From NCBI GenBank assembly GCA_050117475.1, contig JASFMR010000043.1, positions 1-29,968 on the forward strand: DNA of 29,968 nt, given 5' to 3'. Positions 1 to 8,655 of this stretch are shown one piece after another (the first letter of the stretch is position 1; the number at the start of each line of letters is the position of its first letter). The DNA comes from Fodinibius sp050117475. GTDB taxonomy: Bacteria; Bacteroidota; Rhodothermia; Balneolales; Balneolaceae. Made by a program: the position numbers and the translations under genes. Below the pieces are notes generated by a model that saw nothing but the letters and a program-made list of their open reading frames with translations, did not search any database and was not told the origin of the DNA.

Positions 1-1979
1 AATATTTCTCCAAAGCAGAAACAGAATTAAATCCTGGAAACAATACAAGATATTATATAAAACTCCTAAATGAACAGGCTGGAACATATGAGCAACAACA
101 CCTTTATTCAGAGGCTCTTAACAAATACGAACAGGTTATCAAATTAACCCCAAAGAAAAATAATCCGAACCATATTGATGCGTTAGTTAATGAATCACAG
201 ATTTATATAAAACTAGGTAATCTTACAAAAGTAAAGGAACTCATTGATAGATTTAAATCTTACGACCTTAGTCAACTAGATTTTGAACAGGTTGTTAAAG
301 CCAAAACCGTTGAGTCCCATTATTTCAGTAAAATTGGAAAACTAAATAGTGCATTAGACATACTTGATGCAGTTCTTTCTCAGGTCGTAGAACGAGCACA
401 GAGCAGTGCCGATTTGAAATCCGGTTTTTGGCATGTTGAAGATGAGTATCTGGATGCTTTTGAACTTGCCGTATCTGTTAATATAGAAATTGGAAATCCG
501 GGCAAAGCAGTTGAACTGCTTGATCAGCTCAAAACCATTAATGACGCCTCCCTTTATCAAAATCCTTTGGTTAAGGCTACCCTGTTGAATGAGTCGGAGC
601 TTACCCAGTATAAGCGGCTGACCGCCCAACTTGACGCCACCCGTAAAAAACTCCTTACCGCCCCCGAGAGCCAACAATTTGATATCCGGCAAACAATCAG
701 CCAGCTGAACCTGAAAAAACGTAAGCTTGACAAAAAATTAACAAATCATGTCGATCGCAAACGTATTTCGGTTCGGGATATACAAAACAGGTTATCGGCC
801 CACGACCTGGTGATCCACATGACGGAGTTAAAGGACAAGTATTATATCTCTAATATTTCCCGCACCGGCGTTAATATTCATACGGTGAAATTAACTCCTG
901 GAATACGTAAACTATTTACCAATTCCATTAAAGAGGTTTCAACCCATAAGACCAATCTGGATTCACTTTATGCTATCACAAAACTTCTTGGAGTAAAACA
1001 AATACCCGATCGTATTAATAAGGTCACAATTATCCCGGACAGTTACTTCTACCAGCTGCCGGTTGATATTCTGCCCCTGGATAAACCGGAGCATAGTTAC
1101 AGTTACGGAGAAGTGCACTATGTAATTGAACAGTTCAGGACACAGTATCTCACCTCCCTGAATGATTTCCAGATGAGTAACTCTAACCGGTCCAACGTTA
1201 AGAATCAGGTTGGTTTTGCCGGGTACGGTATCTCAGATTTTGGCGAAAAAAAGGGACACAGACTGGTCCCCCTGCCCTACGCCCGGACTGAGGTTACGTC
1301 GATTGCCCATGAGCTGACACATTTGAAGAATGTTGAAACATTTATTAACAGAGCCTCTACCAAAAACACCTTCACTCATACTGCCCCCAATGCCAAGATT
1401 ATTCACCTGGCAACTCACAGCCAGGTTTCAGATCGCGATCCAATGTTTTCGAGGATCTATTTGAGTGATGCAGCTGACGCAGCATACAGCGACAGTACCT
1501 TTGATAATCAAATCTTCGCATATGAACTGTTTGAGCTCAATCTAAATAATGAGATGATTATGCTTAACTCCTGTGAATCCGGTTCTGGCCCTTACATACA
1601 GGGAACGGGGGTCATGGGTATCAGCCGTGCTTTACAATATGCCGGTGCAAACTCACTTATCCTAAACCTTTGGTCGGTAAATGATATGATGGCATCTGAT
1701 TTTGCTATTCACTTTTATGATCAGCTCAATCAGGGTAAATCCAAAACAGAAGCGCTGCAAAACACTAAACAATATTTTTTACGAAATAAGAATGCGAGCC
1801 CTCATTATTGGGGTCCATATATGCTTATTGGGAACTCAGAACCTATCATTCGGCCAAACAGAGATAGAAATTTGGCGATGGCCGGCGTATTCATTGGCTA
1901 CTTTTTACTCATGATAAGCCTTTCTTATCTGAAAGACCGGGGCTTCATCTTCAATAGAAAAGAAAAAACAGCTGCTTAA
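1..1979 (+). CDS. TPR-CHAT domain protein with C-terminal membrane anchor (5' partial)
   Basis: The reading frame is open from base 3 to the stop at 1977-1979, so the gene enters from outside the window and its true start is missing. About four TPR-like helical repeats are visible in the first 540 bases, then a charged, coiled-coil-like linker (about 560-780), then a CHAT (caspase HetF-associated with TPRs) domain. The catalytic pair is recognisable: His in the HLATHS motif (codon 1416-1418) and Cys in the LNSCESG motif (codon 1572-1574). A hydrophobic segment near 1873-1935 followed by a short basic tail suggests a C-terminal membrane anchor. CHAT proteins are caspase-like cysteine peptidases; those fused to TPRs are thought to sense a partner through the repeats and then cleave a target. 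The substrate cannot be told from the sequence. The first 360 bases are much more AT-rich (about 25-35% GC) than the CHAT half (about 45-53%). Confidence 0.9.
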   Translation, partial: YFSKAETELNPGNNTRYYIKLLNEQAGTYEQQHLYSEALNKYEQVIKLTPKKNNPNHIDALVNESQIYIKLGNLTKVKELIDRFKSYDLSQLDFEQVVKAKTVESHYFSKIGKLNSALDILDAVLSQVVERAQSSADLKSGFWHVEDEYLDAFELAVSVNIEIGNPGKAVELLDQLKTINDASLYQNPLVKATLLNESELTQYKRLTAQLDATRKKLLTAPESQQFDIRQTISQLNLKKRKLDKKLTNHVDRKRISVRDIQNRLSAHDLVIHMTELKDKYYISNISRTGVNIHTVKLTPGIRKLFTNSIKEVSTHKTNLDSLYAITKLLGVKQIPDRINKVTIIPDSYFYQLPVDILPLDKPEHSYSYGEVHYVIEQFRTQYLTSLNDFQMSNSNRSNVKNQVGFAGYGISDFGEKKGHRLVPLPYARTEVTSIAHELTHLKNVETFINRASTKNTFTHTAPNAKIIHLATHSQVSDRDPMFSRIYLSDAADAAYSDSTFDNQIFAYELFELNLNNEMIMLNSCESGSGPYIQGTGVMGISRALQYAGANSLILNLWSVNDMMASDFAIHFYDQLNQGKSKTEALQNTKQYFLRNKNASPHYWGPYMLIGNSEPIIRPNRDRNLAMAGVFIGYFLLMISLSYLKDRGFIFNRKEKTAA

Positions 1980-1991
1980 AAAGAAATAAAT

Positions 1992-2030
1992 ACAAAAAAA
2001 ACGCCCGATTTTTATTAACCGGGCGTTTGA
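1992..2030 (-). terminator. Hairpin terminator shared by convergent genes
   Basis: A perfect 9-bp inverted repeat (AAACGCCCG at 1999-2007, CGGGCGTTT at 2020-2028) with a 12-base loop lies between the CHAT gene stop and the TPR gene stop. Read on the minus strand the stem is followed by a long run of T, so it is a strong intrinsic terminator for the minus-strand gene. On the plus strand the T run is only three bases, so it is probably weaker for the CHAT gene. Confidence 0.8.
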
Positions 2031-2075
2031 GCAATCGTATAAAAATGAGTGACTGATTTTTACTAATCCATGCTG

Positions 2076-2807
2076 CTATGACAACGCATTCAGATAGCTT
2101 TTGGCAACCCTTCGATAAGCTCCATTAAGTTCATAAGCATTTTTAATATTTTCACGAGCTTTTGCAAGCTGATCTAGGTGAAAATAAGCATTACCAACAT
2201 ACCAATAAGCTTTTTCTAAAGTAAGTACATCAATTTTATCTTTATAAGATATTACCTTCTTATAGAAGCTTATCGCTTCGTCATACTTTCCCTGGTTGTA
2301 GTAAAGCGATCCGATATTCAAATTTAACTTGGAAATCCAGGAAGGCGTGGAAGCATCATGCAATTCTTTGTCTAATAAAGTAATGGCCTCATTCACTTTA
2401 CCAGTATTGGCAAGCCTTATAGCATTCTGAATAACCTTTGATTCATTGCCGTCAGACAAACCACCTTCTGCAGAACGATAGTAGTCAAGTTCAATACTTG
2501 ATACCGGTTTGATTGTTGAGGCTTTGTTCTGCGTTGATATATTCATAACAGCTAAAACTGCAATAAATAATGTCACTACTGCAGCTGCTGCATAATACCA
2601 GTATTTTCTTTGTTTCCTTGCTTTGACCTTTTCTTTTCTTCTCTTGACAACAGCCTTTAAGTTAGCGACTGTTTTTAAATAATCCAGATGGTATCCATCC
2701 TGAATTAACTCCGACCATAACTCGTCGGTTTCCTTAGGCGACAATTGACCATGTATGTATTGATCAATTTTCTCCTCAAGTTCTTTTTTATTGAAACTCT
2801 CAATCAT
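2076..2807 (-). CDS. Single-pass membrane TPR protein with anti-sigma-like N-terminal head
   Basis: 243 residues. Residues 1-50 form a small acidic helical region (DQYIHGQLSPKETDELW) of the type found at the start of many Bacteroidota anti-sigma-like proteins. A strongly basic stretch follows (51-68), then one membrane helix (about 70-90). By the positive-inside rule the N-terminus is cytosolic and the rest lies outside the membrane. The C-terminal half (about 120-243) contains at least two TPR motifs (YYNQGKYDEAISFYKKV and AYFHLDQLAKARENI) and probably a third, degenerate one. No catalytic residues and no zinc-binding HxxxCxxC motif are visible. It is convergent with the TPR-CHAT gene and shares its AT-rich composition (about 32% GC in sampled rows). 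An AGGA sits about 9-12 bases before the ATG. The call is structural; a role in signalling with the CHAT protein is inference. Confidence 0.75.
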   Translation of the reverse strand: MIESFNKKELEEKIDQYIHGQLSPKETDELWSELIQDGYHLDYLKTVANLKAVVKRRKEKVKARKQRKYWYYAAAAVVTLFIAVLAVMNISTQNKASTIKPVSSIELDYYRSAEGGLSDGNESKVIQNAIRLANTGKVNEAITLLDKELHDASTPSWISKLNLNIGSLYYNQGKYDEAISFYKKVISYKDKIDVLTLEKAYWYVGNAYFHLDQLAKARENIKNAYELNGAYRRVAKSYLNALS

Positions 2808-3108
2808 GATTTTAAATCCTAGCTTTAGTTAAAAGTACCAAACTGAAAAATAATTCATTCCCTAATCATGGATACCTCATATACCGATCAACTTGTTAAT
2901 CGGATGCACAAATGGATGTATTAATTTGAAAACGAATTTTTTTGCAATTTGTATCATCTTTAATTCATATTTCAAGAGTAATTCAAAGCATATTTGTTAC
3001 AAAAGAAATTAAGTTATTGTTACTAATCAATGCGTAATAAATTAAAAAATGGCTATTTAAGTTAACAACGGGCATTTTTATCCTTTTTATTAGAAAATTT
3101 TAAAGTTA
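2808..3108. other. Divergent intergenic region, AT-rich
   Basis: 301 bases separate the start of the minus-strand TPR gene from the start of the thioredoxin lipoprotein gene. It must hold the promoters of both. The sequence is very AT-rich with many A and T tracts; I see no clear hairpin, RNA gene or convincing promoter box. Confidence 0.5.
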
Positions 3109-4578
3109 ATGTTACCTTCTAAAAGCCCCATTTTCACCCTGAGAATTCTTTCTTGTGTTATACTCTGCTTGGCTTTTTCTATCTTGATGAGCTGTAGTCG
3201 ATCCGAAAAGATGAAAATAACCGGTCACCTTGACTATACAGGATCTGCGGATATTTTCTTTTCCAAGCAACCTATTCATTACAAGTATGCGGCCACAAAA
3301 CGTTTTCCCGTTTCTCCCTCTGAAAAAGGGTTATTCACACTCACGATCCCCGTCGATTCCATGCAACTTATTAATTTAAATATTGGGGATAAAACCTACC
3401 CGTTGATAGCAGAACCCGGGAAATCTCTAAAGCTGGAGATAGATCGTGCGTTGTTTCCCGGTAATGTTAAAGTCAAGGGGTATTCCCAACCTTGGGACAG
3501 CTTATATGCCGCATATCATAAGCGTGAAATACAGCTGATCGATAAAATAAATGCTCAACTTCCCGCCTTTCGTGATGGGGATTCCACCGATGTACTTTCA
3601 TTGTACGAGGACCGTTACCAGTTGGCCGGAACGTATTTTCGCCAAACTCCCCTTGCAGACCTTTACTATAAAGCAATAGGCGAATACCTTGTCAAGCAAT
3701 TGGAAGATCTTAAATATCGCAGAATGCAACCCGGAATAAAGCCTGAAGCCCGACGACAAGAAATCTTGGATGAAGCACAAAAACTCAACTTCTTTTCTTT
3801 TGAGTCCTTATATGCACAGCGCGCCGGAATCCGGGATTTTACGAATGCTTTTGCAAATACTTTTGGGGTCAAGGACAGCCTGGACCGTGAATTTAACCAA
3901 AATCTTATGGAGTATGATGTCAAGCGTCTCGGATACGAAAAACTTGACTCAGCACGCACCTCTATTTTGCAATATATAAAGGAGCGAAAAGCTAAAGCCT
4001 ATGCAAGAATGTTTTTGGTTGCGGAACGTATTGGGGAATTACCCTTGCATGTTTCTACTCCCGGCTACAAGAATTACATTAATGAATTTGCAGATTTTCC
4101 GGAGTACACCTCTTTTTTGCAATCATTTTATACACAAATAAAACAGGTATCGCCGGGCCAGCCTGCTGTTCCATTTTCATTACCGGATCAAAATGAAGAA
4201 ATAATCCATATGAAAGATTATCTGGGAAAATATATCCTGCTTGATTTCTGGGCCAGCTGGTGTATCCCATGTCTTGATGAGTTTCCATATATGAGAAATA
4301 TTTATCATAAATACCCAAGAGATAAATTTCAAATCCTTGGGATATCCATTGAAGAGGATAGCTTAAGGTGGAGGCAATCAATAAAACGGTTTAAAAATCC
4401 TTGGCCCCAGCTTTACGGTGGAAACGAGTTCCGGCAAAAAACATTTCGTGCCTATCGGGGTGGCGGTATTCCCTTTTATATTCTGGTCGGACCGGAGGGC
4501 AACATTTTAAGGTACAATGATATTCGTCCCTCGTTCAATCTTCCAAACGTATTAGACAGTTTACTTTCAGAATCCTAA
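3109..4578 (+). CDS. TlpA/ResA-like thioredoxin-domain lipoprotein
   Basis: 489 residues. The N-terminus is a lipoprotein signal: hydrophobic core then LMSC, with Cys29 as the predicted lipidation site. Residues about 35-110 look like the beta-rich N-terminal domain common in Bacteroidota TlpA-like proteins (DUF4369 type, by resemblance only). A long helical middle follows (about 125-340), then a thioredoxin-like domain (about 345-489) with the redox motif WCIPC (Cys385, Cys388) preceded by LLDFWAS, and a cis-Pro loop (GGGIPF). Such proteins are membrane-anchored thiol-disulfide oxidoreductases outside the cytoplasm; the substrate is unknown. The gene after it begins 20 bases downstream on the same strand, suggesting one transcript. 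The ATG is followed directly by the signal peptide, which supports this start. Confidence 0.9.
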   Translation: MLPSKSPIFTLRILSCVILCLAFSILMSCSRSEKMKITGHLDYTGSADIFFSKQPIHYKYAATKRFPVSPSEKGLFTLTIPVDSMQLINLNIGDKTYPLIAEPGKSLKLEIDRALFPGNVKVKGYSQPWDSLYAAYHKREIQLIDKINAQLPAFRDGDSTDVLSLYEDRYQLAGTYFRQTPLADLYYKAIGEYLVKQLEDLKYRRMQPGIKPEARRQEILDEAQKLNFFSFESLYAQRAGIRDFTNAFANTFGVKDSLDREFNQNLMEYDVKRLGYEKLDSARTSILQYIKERKAKAYARMFLVAERIGELPLHVSTPGYKNYINEFADFPEYTSFLQSFYTQIKQVSPGQPAVPFSLPDQNEEIIHMKDYLGKYILLDFWASWCIPCLDEFPYMRNIYHKYPRDKFQILGISIEEDSLRWRQSIKRFKNPWPQLYGGNEFRQKTFRAYRGGGIPFYILVGPEGNILRYNDIRPSFNLPNVLDSLLSES

Positions 4579-4598
4579 CTCGTTCAAAAACTATATAC

Positions 4599-5714
4599 AT
4601 GAATCGTTTCATCGCGCTTTTCTTATTTTCTATCAGTGTCATAACCACTACGGCTTGCAGTCAATCCAATCAGAATACTGAAGTTTCGCTTGATGTCGAA
4701 ATTGGCCAAATGCTGAAAATAGGATTCCGCGGATTGCAGGTAGCGGACACCAACCACATTGTTCGGGATATTAAAAAATATCATCTGGGTGGTGTCGTCT
4801 TATTTGACTATGACGTTCCCAGGAGATCGCCGGTCCGTAATATCGCCTCTCCGGGACAAGTAAAAAAGCTGGTCAGCGACTTAAAGGATCTTTCAGATAT
4901 TCCTTTAAGCGTGGCTATCGACCAAGAGGGAGGAAGGGTTGCACGCCTTACCCCTAAGCACGGATTTCCCAAAACTGTTTCGGCCCAATACCTGGGAAGA
5001 TTGGACAATCCCGACACTACTCGATATTATGTAACACAAATGGCCGAAACCTTATCTCAACTGGGAATAAATGTAGACCTCGCACCGGTTGTTGATATCA
5101 ATGTAAACCCGGATAATCCTGTTATTGGGAGCCTTGGACGCAGTTTTTCAGCAAATCCAGAGGTGGTTACCAAGCAGGCGAGCATTTTTATTAAAACAAT
5201 GCATAAGTATGGGATACTTACCGTTCTCAAACATTTTCCCGGGCACGGAAGCTCAACCCAGGATTCACACCTGGGGGTCGTAGATGTTTCAGATACATGG
5301 TCAAAAAAAGAGCTTATCCCCTATAAACAGCTTATGGATTCTAACCTCGTCGACATGGTGATGACAGCGCACATCTTTAATACCCATATCGATTCTTCCT
5401 ATCCTGCCACCCTGTCAAAACCCACTATTACGGGAATCCTGCGCGACAGTCTGGGATTTAATGGTGTCGTAATGTCGGATGATATGATGATGGGAGCTAT
5501 TCGCAAAGAATACGGACTTAAAACGGCGATAAAAGAGGCCCTTGATGCCGGTGTAGATATCTTGTCGTTTGCCAACAACTCCATTTATGACCCTCAAATT
5601 GTACCTCAAGCGCACGACATCATTAAAAAAATGGTAGAAGACGGGGAAATTTCACGTGCCCGAATAGATAGCTCTTACAATCGTATTATGAAATTGAAGA
5701 AAAAACTGAAGTAA
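4599..5714 (+). CDS. GH3 family beta-N-acetylhexosaminidase, NagZ-like lipoprotein
   Basis: 371 residues. A lipoprotein signal ends in TTAC (Cys20). The rest is one glycoside hydrolase family 3 N-terminal TIM-barrel domain, with no C-terminal GH3 domain, as in NagZ. Hallmarks visible: DQEGGRV near residue 107, KHFPGHG followed by DSH (the Asp-His dyad on the mobile loop of NagZ enzymes) near residue 208-224, and SDD (residues 293-295) carrying the aspartate nucleophile. NagZ enzymes remove N-acetylglucosamine from muropeptides or other glycans. The lipobox places this copy at an envelope membrane rather than in the cytosol, unlike E. coli NagZ, so peptidoglycan or environmental glycan turnover is likely; the substrate is not proven. 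It follows the thioredoxin lipoprotein gene by 20 bases and is convergent with the YihY gene. Confidence 0.88.
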   Translation: MNRFIALFLFSISVITTTACSQSNQNTEVSLDVEIGQMLKIGFRGLQVADTNHIVRDIKKYHLGGVVLFDYDVPRRSPVRNIASPGQVKKLVSDLKDLSDIPLSVAIDQEGGRVARLTPKHGFPKTVSAQYLGRLDNPDTTRYYVTQMAETLSQLGINVDLAPVVDINVNPDNPVIGSLGRSFSANPEVVTKQASIFIKTMHKYGILTVLKHFPGHGSSTQDSHLGVVDVSDTWSKKELIPYKQLMDSNLVDMVMTAHIFNTHIDSSYPATLSKPTITGILRDSLGFNGVVMSDDMMMGAIRKEYGLKTAIKEALDAGVDILSFANNSIYDPQIVPQAHDIIKKMVEDGEISRARIDSSYNRIMKLKKKLK

Positions 5715-5731
5715 GATGATCTTCCAAAAAA

Positions 5732-6661
5732 TTAAAAATCATCTTGATCCCTGACCTGATCCCAATCTTCAAGGGTAGCATTCCAATATGGTTGAATGTC
5801 CCCGCCGTGTAACCGGGTATAAACCGAGGTAAAAACTGCTCCCAGTAACACGACTTGTACGTTGTAATAAATCCACACAAGGAAAACTACAAATGAACCG
5901 GCTGCACGATAGGCCGGTTGCAATGTGGATGATGTCAAATACCATGTTATCAAGGCCTTACCGGCTATGACAAGAATTGTAGTTATCCCTGCCCCAACCG
6001 AAATATCACGGAATCGTACTTTTATATCCGGCAATACCCGGAATAAAGCCGTAAAAAAGGAAAAGGCAAAGACTACATTCAAGGTGCCGGCCAGATACTG
6101 ATAAACTAAGATATTCTGGCTCCCAAAAACCTCGCTGAGCAACCCGTTCATCCCATAAAGAAGACTTTCAAAAATAAATCCAACCAGAAACAATAAACTA
6201 AGCAAACCGATAAAAAGAAGTCCGATAAAACGGCCCCACAAAAATTGCCATAGTGTATGAATTTTAGGATCCGAAACACCCCATATTAGGTTGAGTGTCT
6301 GTTTAACCTGTGTTAATAAGGTTGTTGCACCAAAAACCAGCGTGATACTTGCCATTAAGGAAGACCATAAACCGGCATTTCCTCTGGATGTTGAAGCTAC
6401 TACGTTTTCAAGTGATTTAGTCAGCTGATTTCCCAGAGTTAATGACAACGTCTGATGCAGTTCTGCCTGTCCCAGTTGAGGGCCGAGAAATATACTAACT
6501 AACCAAAGCAGGATAATAATTAACGGGGCGATCGAAAAAATGGTAAAAAAAGCGATGGCCGCTCCATGAAGACCTGGGTTAACCTCCCACAAACGAGCGT
6601 AAGTAAGTTTAAAAAGTTTAACAATATTATTGCGAAAAACTTGATTTGGGCGATAAGCCAT
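5732..6661 (-). CDS. YihY/BrkB family inner-membrane protein
   Basis: 309 residues with about six membrane helices. The typical family pattern is present: an N-terminal region with HGAAIAFFTIFSIAPL (first helix), a paired WGRFIGLLFIGLL region after the LIWGVSD segment, VLPDIKVRFRD before a helix, and GSFVVFLVWIYYNVQVVLLGAVFTSVY near the C-terminus. The family (formerly annotated as tRNA-processing RNase BN, which is wrong) has no settled function; proposed roles include transport or envelope integrity. The acidic C-terminal tail is probably cytosolic. It is convergent with the NagZ-like gene (17 bases between stops) and divergent from the DinB-fold gene. Confidence 0.9.
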   Translation of the reverse strand: MAYRPNQVFRNNIVKLFKLTYARLWEVNPGLHGAAIAFFTIFSIAPLIIILLWLVSIFLGPQLGQAELHQTLSLTLGNQLTKSLENVVASTSRGNAGLWSSLMASITLVFGATTLLTQVKQTLNLIWGVSDPKIHTLWQFLWGRFIGLLFIGLLSLLFLVGFIFESLLYGMNGLLSEVFGSQNILVYQYLAGTLNVVFAFSFFTALFRVLPDIKVRFRDISVGAGITTILVIAGKALITWYLTSSTLQPAYRAAGSFVVFLVWIYYNVQVVLLGAVFTSVYTRLHGGDIQPYWNATLEDWDQVRDQDDF

Positions 6662-6772
6662 TTTTAAAAAATCAAAATGAATGATTCACTGAATATCCAA
6701 TTTATTATAAGTATGTATAGCATATTAAGTATTATGCTTTAAAACATCCTGCAATTGCAAATCGTTATTACA

Positions 6773-7342
6773 ATGTTAAATCCCTACAGTTATCCATGGT
6801 TTATAGAACAATTTGAGAATGCTAAAAAAGAAGCTGAAAACTTTATCCTATCAGTGGATCAGACTCGATTTTTGCAACCTCCGTCTAAGGGGCGGTGGTG
6901 CATCGCTGAATGTTATAGTCACCTGATTAATTATGGAGAACTTTATTTTGATAACATTGAAGCCGGAGTTGCGAATGGGAAAACCGGGAAATTTGATCTG
7001 CGCCAGTCTTTTCCACCAAGATGGCTATGGAAAAAGGCTATCCATTTTTTTGAACCCCCTTATAAGATAAAACTCAAAACTTTCGATTCCATGAAGCCGG
7101 ATCCTGTAATGGGCTACAACAAAACGGAGCTTTTGAAACAGTATATTGATTTACAAGATCGATTTCTGGAACAGCTGGAAGAGGCTCAACATAAACAGGT
7201 AGACCTGGGAAGGACAAAAATAGAACATCCTATGATAGCATTATTAAAAATGACTCTCTCAGAGAGTTTTGCCCTGACGGAGGCCCATCAGAGGCGGCAC
7301 CAATGGCAGGCAGAACAAACTTTGAATATCCTTCAAGGATAA
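6773..7342 (+). CDS. DinB-fold (DinB_2 type) metal-binding protein
   Basis: 189 residues from the ATG at 6773; a TTG at 6755 would add six residues, but the conserved-looking sequence begins MLNPYS, so I prefer the ATG. The four-helix DinB/YfiT-like fold is indicated by the spaced histidines expected to bind one divalent metal: His50 (ECYSHL) and the C-terminal pair His172/His176 (AHQRRH). The segment KGRWCIAECYSHL is typical of the family's second helix. Members include thiol transferases such as bacillithiol S-transferase and many uncharacterised proteins; which reaction this one performs is not evident. Neither candidate start has a clear Shine-Dalgarno sequence. It is convergent with crtZ, 12 bases between stops. 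Confidence 0.85.
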   Translation: MLNPYSYPWFIEQFENAKKEAENFILSVDQTRFLQPPSKGRWCIAECYSHLINYGELYFDNIEAGVANGKTGKFDLRQSFPPRWLWKKAIHFFEPPYKIKLKTFDSMKPDPVMGYNKTELLKQYIDLQDRFLEQLEEAQHKQVDLGRTKIEHPMIALLKMTLSESFALTEAHQRRHQWQAEQTLNILQG

Positions 7343-7354
7343 AAAACTGAAAAA

Positions 7355-7801
7355 TCACTTTCTATATTCATCATAAGGAAACAAAAACAATCCATAAGGT
7401 TCTTGACCTTTGGGGTCAACTGACTGATGATGGCGCTGGTGCGCGTAGCGTATTAGGCGTAAAATTTTGCTATCACTCTTGAATGGCATAAACCGTTTAT
7501 GGGCAAATAAATCATGAATCACAAAGTACAAAAATCCGTAGACGGCAATACCAAGGCCAATTGCGAAACTGACAGACCGGAATGGTGTCTCTATTCCAAG
7601 GTACATAAGGTAAATGGAGATACCGGCAAAAAACAGTGAAAACAGATCATTAAGCTCAAATAAACCATGATTTGGCTTATGATGGGTTTGATGGATTCTC
7701 CATAGGATGCCATGGAAAATAAACCGATGTACCAAATAGGATATGATTTCCATAATACCAAACCCAAGTAAAATATAACCCAGAAAAGCCCAGTTACTCA
7801 T
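7355..7801 (-). CDS. crtZ: CrtZ-type beta-carotene hydroxylase (fatty acid hydroxylase superfamily)
   Basis: 148 residues, the usual size of bacterial CrtZ. The di-iron histidine motifs of the membrane hydroxylase family are all visible: HRFIFH (His25, His30), HQTHH (His37, 40, 41), HDLFAH and a C-terminal HQRHH. Three to four hydrophobic segments span the membrane. CrtZ adds hydroxyl groups at C3/C3' of beta-carotene to give zeaxanthin, using oxygen and reduced iron in the membrane. No other carotenoid genes lie in the window, so it is an isolated pathway gene here. It fits an orange-pigmented Balneolota/Bacteroidota host. The family also contains related sterol and fatty-acid hydroxylases, but short length and motif spacing favour CrtZ. 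Confidence 0.85.
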   Translation of the reverse strand: MSNWAFLGYILLGFGIMEIISYLVHRFIFHGILWRIHQTHHKPNHGLFELNDLFSLFFAGISIYLMYLGIETPFRSVSFAIGLGIAVYGFLYFVIHDLFAHKRFMPFKSDSKILRLIRYAHQRHHQSVDPKGQEPYGLFLFPYDEYRK

Positions 7802-7954
7802 AATTCTAGCGATCCGTAAACGATTCCAATTTCGAATTTTTAATGATGAAAATGGGATTTAATACTAAGCAAATATTGTTTGAGACAACAGAAAAAAGAC
7901 TGGAATTTTTATAAGTGCCGTATACGATACAATCATATAAGTCAACAATTGATT

Positions 7955-8653
7955 ATGAACACTTTCGACCCGGAAACATTTGAAATCAAGTATAAAATTG
8001 CAGATGTCGCAACCGATCTTTTCATAAAAAATGACCAAAAATTTACGATCAAAGACGTTGCCGGAAAAGTTGATATGGATCCGGCTGAAATCTTTGATTA
8101 TTTCCCTAATAAAAAAGCGATACTTGAATTTTATTACGCATCTTTGGTTACTCGTTATGAACTGATGCTTGATGAAATCGAGGATTTTGAATCTTACTCG
8201 CTAAGTGAAAAGATGTCCAATTTTATTTTTACCAGCTTTGATATGATGCGGGAAAAAGAAGCGTTTGTGAACACTACTTTTAAACGACTCATTTTAAGAA
8301 GTTTTGATAAAACCGATTTTGAAAAAGAAGTTGAGCGTTTAACTGAAAAATTTTTGAAAGATGATCAAAACCTGGCCATCAGCTCTACAATTCTTCTTAA
8401 TCATTATTTTTTCTCCTTTTTGCGAATACAATATCTGGAGCTCGTTCGCTTTTGGCTTAACGACACCAGTGAAGAAAATGAATTAACTATGGAACTTACG
8501 GATAAGCTAACGAGTTTCTTGGAAGAACTGTTATATAATACCGTTGTGGATAAAGGTTTTGATTTAGCGAAGTTCATTTTTTCAAACAGAAACGTATGCC
8601 TACAGAACGTGCCCATTGTAAAAGAAATATTATCTAAAGTTGAAATTCGATAA
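7955..8653 (+). CDS. TetR-like transcriptional regulator
   Basis: 232 residues from the ATG at 7955. The frame is open upstream to a TTG at 7880, but those extra residues do not look like family sequence. The N-terminal helix-turn-helix is recognisable: KIADVATDLFIKN, then FTIKDVAGKVDMDPAEIFDYFPNKKAILEFYY, matching the TetR pattern in which the HTH ends in YFPNK. The C-terminal ligand-binding region is all-helical and not assignable to an effector. The AarF/UbiB-like kinase gene begins two bases after the stop, so the two are almost certainly co-transcribed and translationally linked; regulation of that operon by this protein is a reasonable inference. The ligand is unknown. Confidence 0.85.
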   Translation: MNTFDPETFEIKYKIADVATDLFIKNDQKFTIKDVAGKVDMDPAEIFDYFPNKKAILEFYYASLVTRYELMLDEIEDFESYSLSEKMSNFIFTSFDMMREKEAFVNTTFKRLILRSFDKTDFEKEVERLTEKFLKDDQNLAISSTILLNHYFFSFLRIQYLELVRFWLNDTSEENELTMELTDKLTSFLEELLYNTVVDKGFDLAKFIFSNRNVCLQNVPIVKEILSKVEIR

Positions 8654-8655
8654 TT

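Noticed and set aside
414..1979. TTG at 414 as the start of the CHAT gene
   Set aside because: The same frame is open to base 3 and encodes TPR-like repeats, so the gene is a 5' partial and 414 is an internal leucine codon.
5713..5745. 8-bp inverted repeat (AAGATGAT / ATCATCTT) between the convergent NagZ-like and YihY genes
   Set aside because: The loop is long (17 bases), the stem is AT-rich, it overlaps coding ends and there is no T run immediately after either arm.
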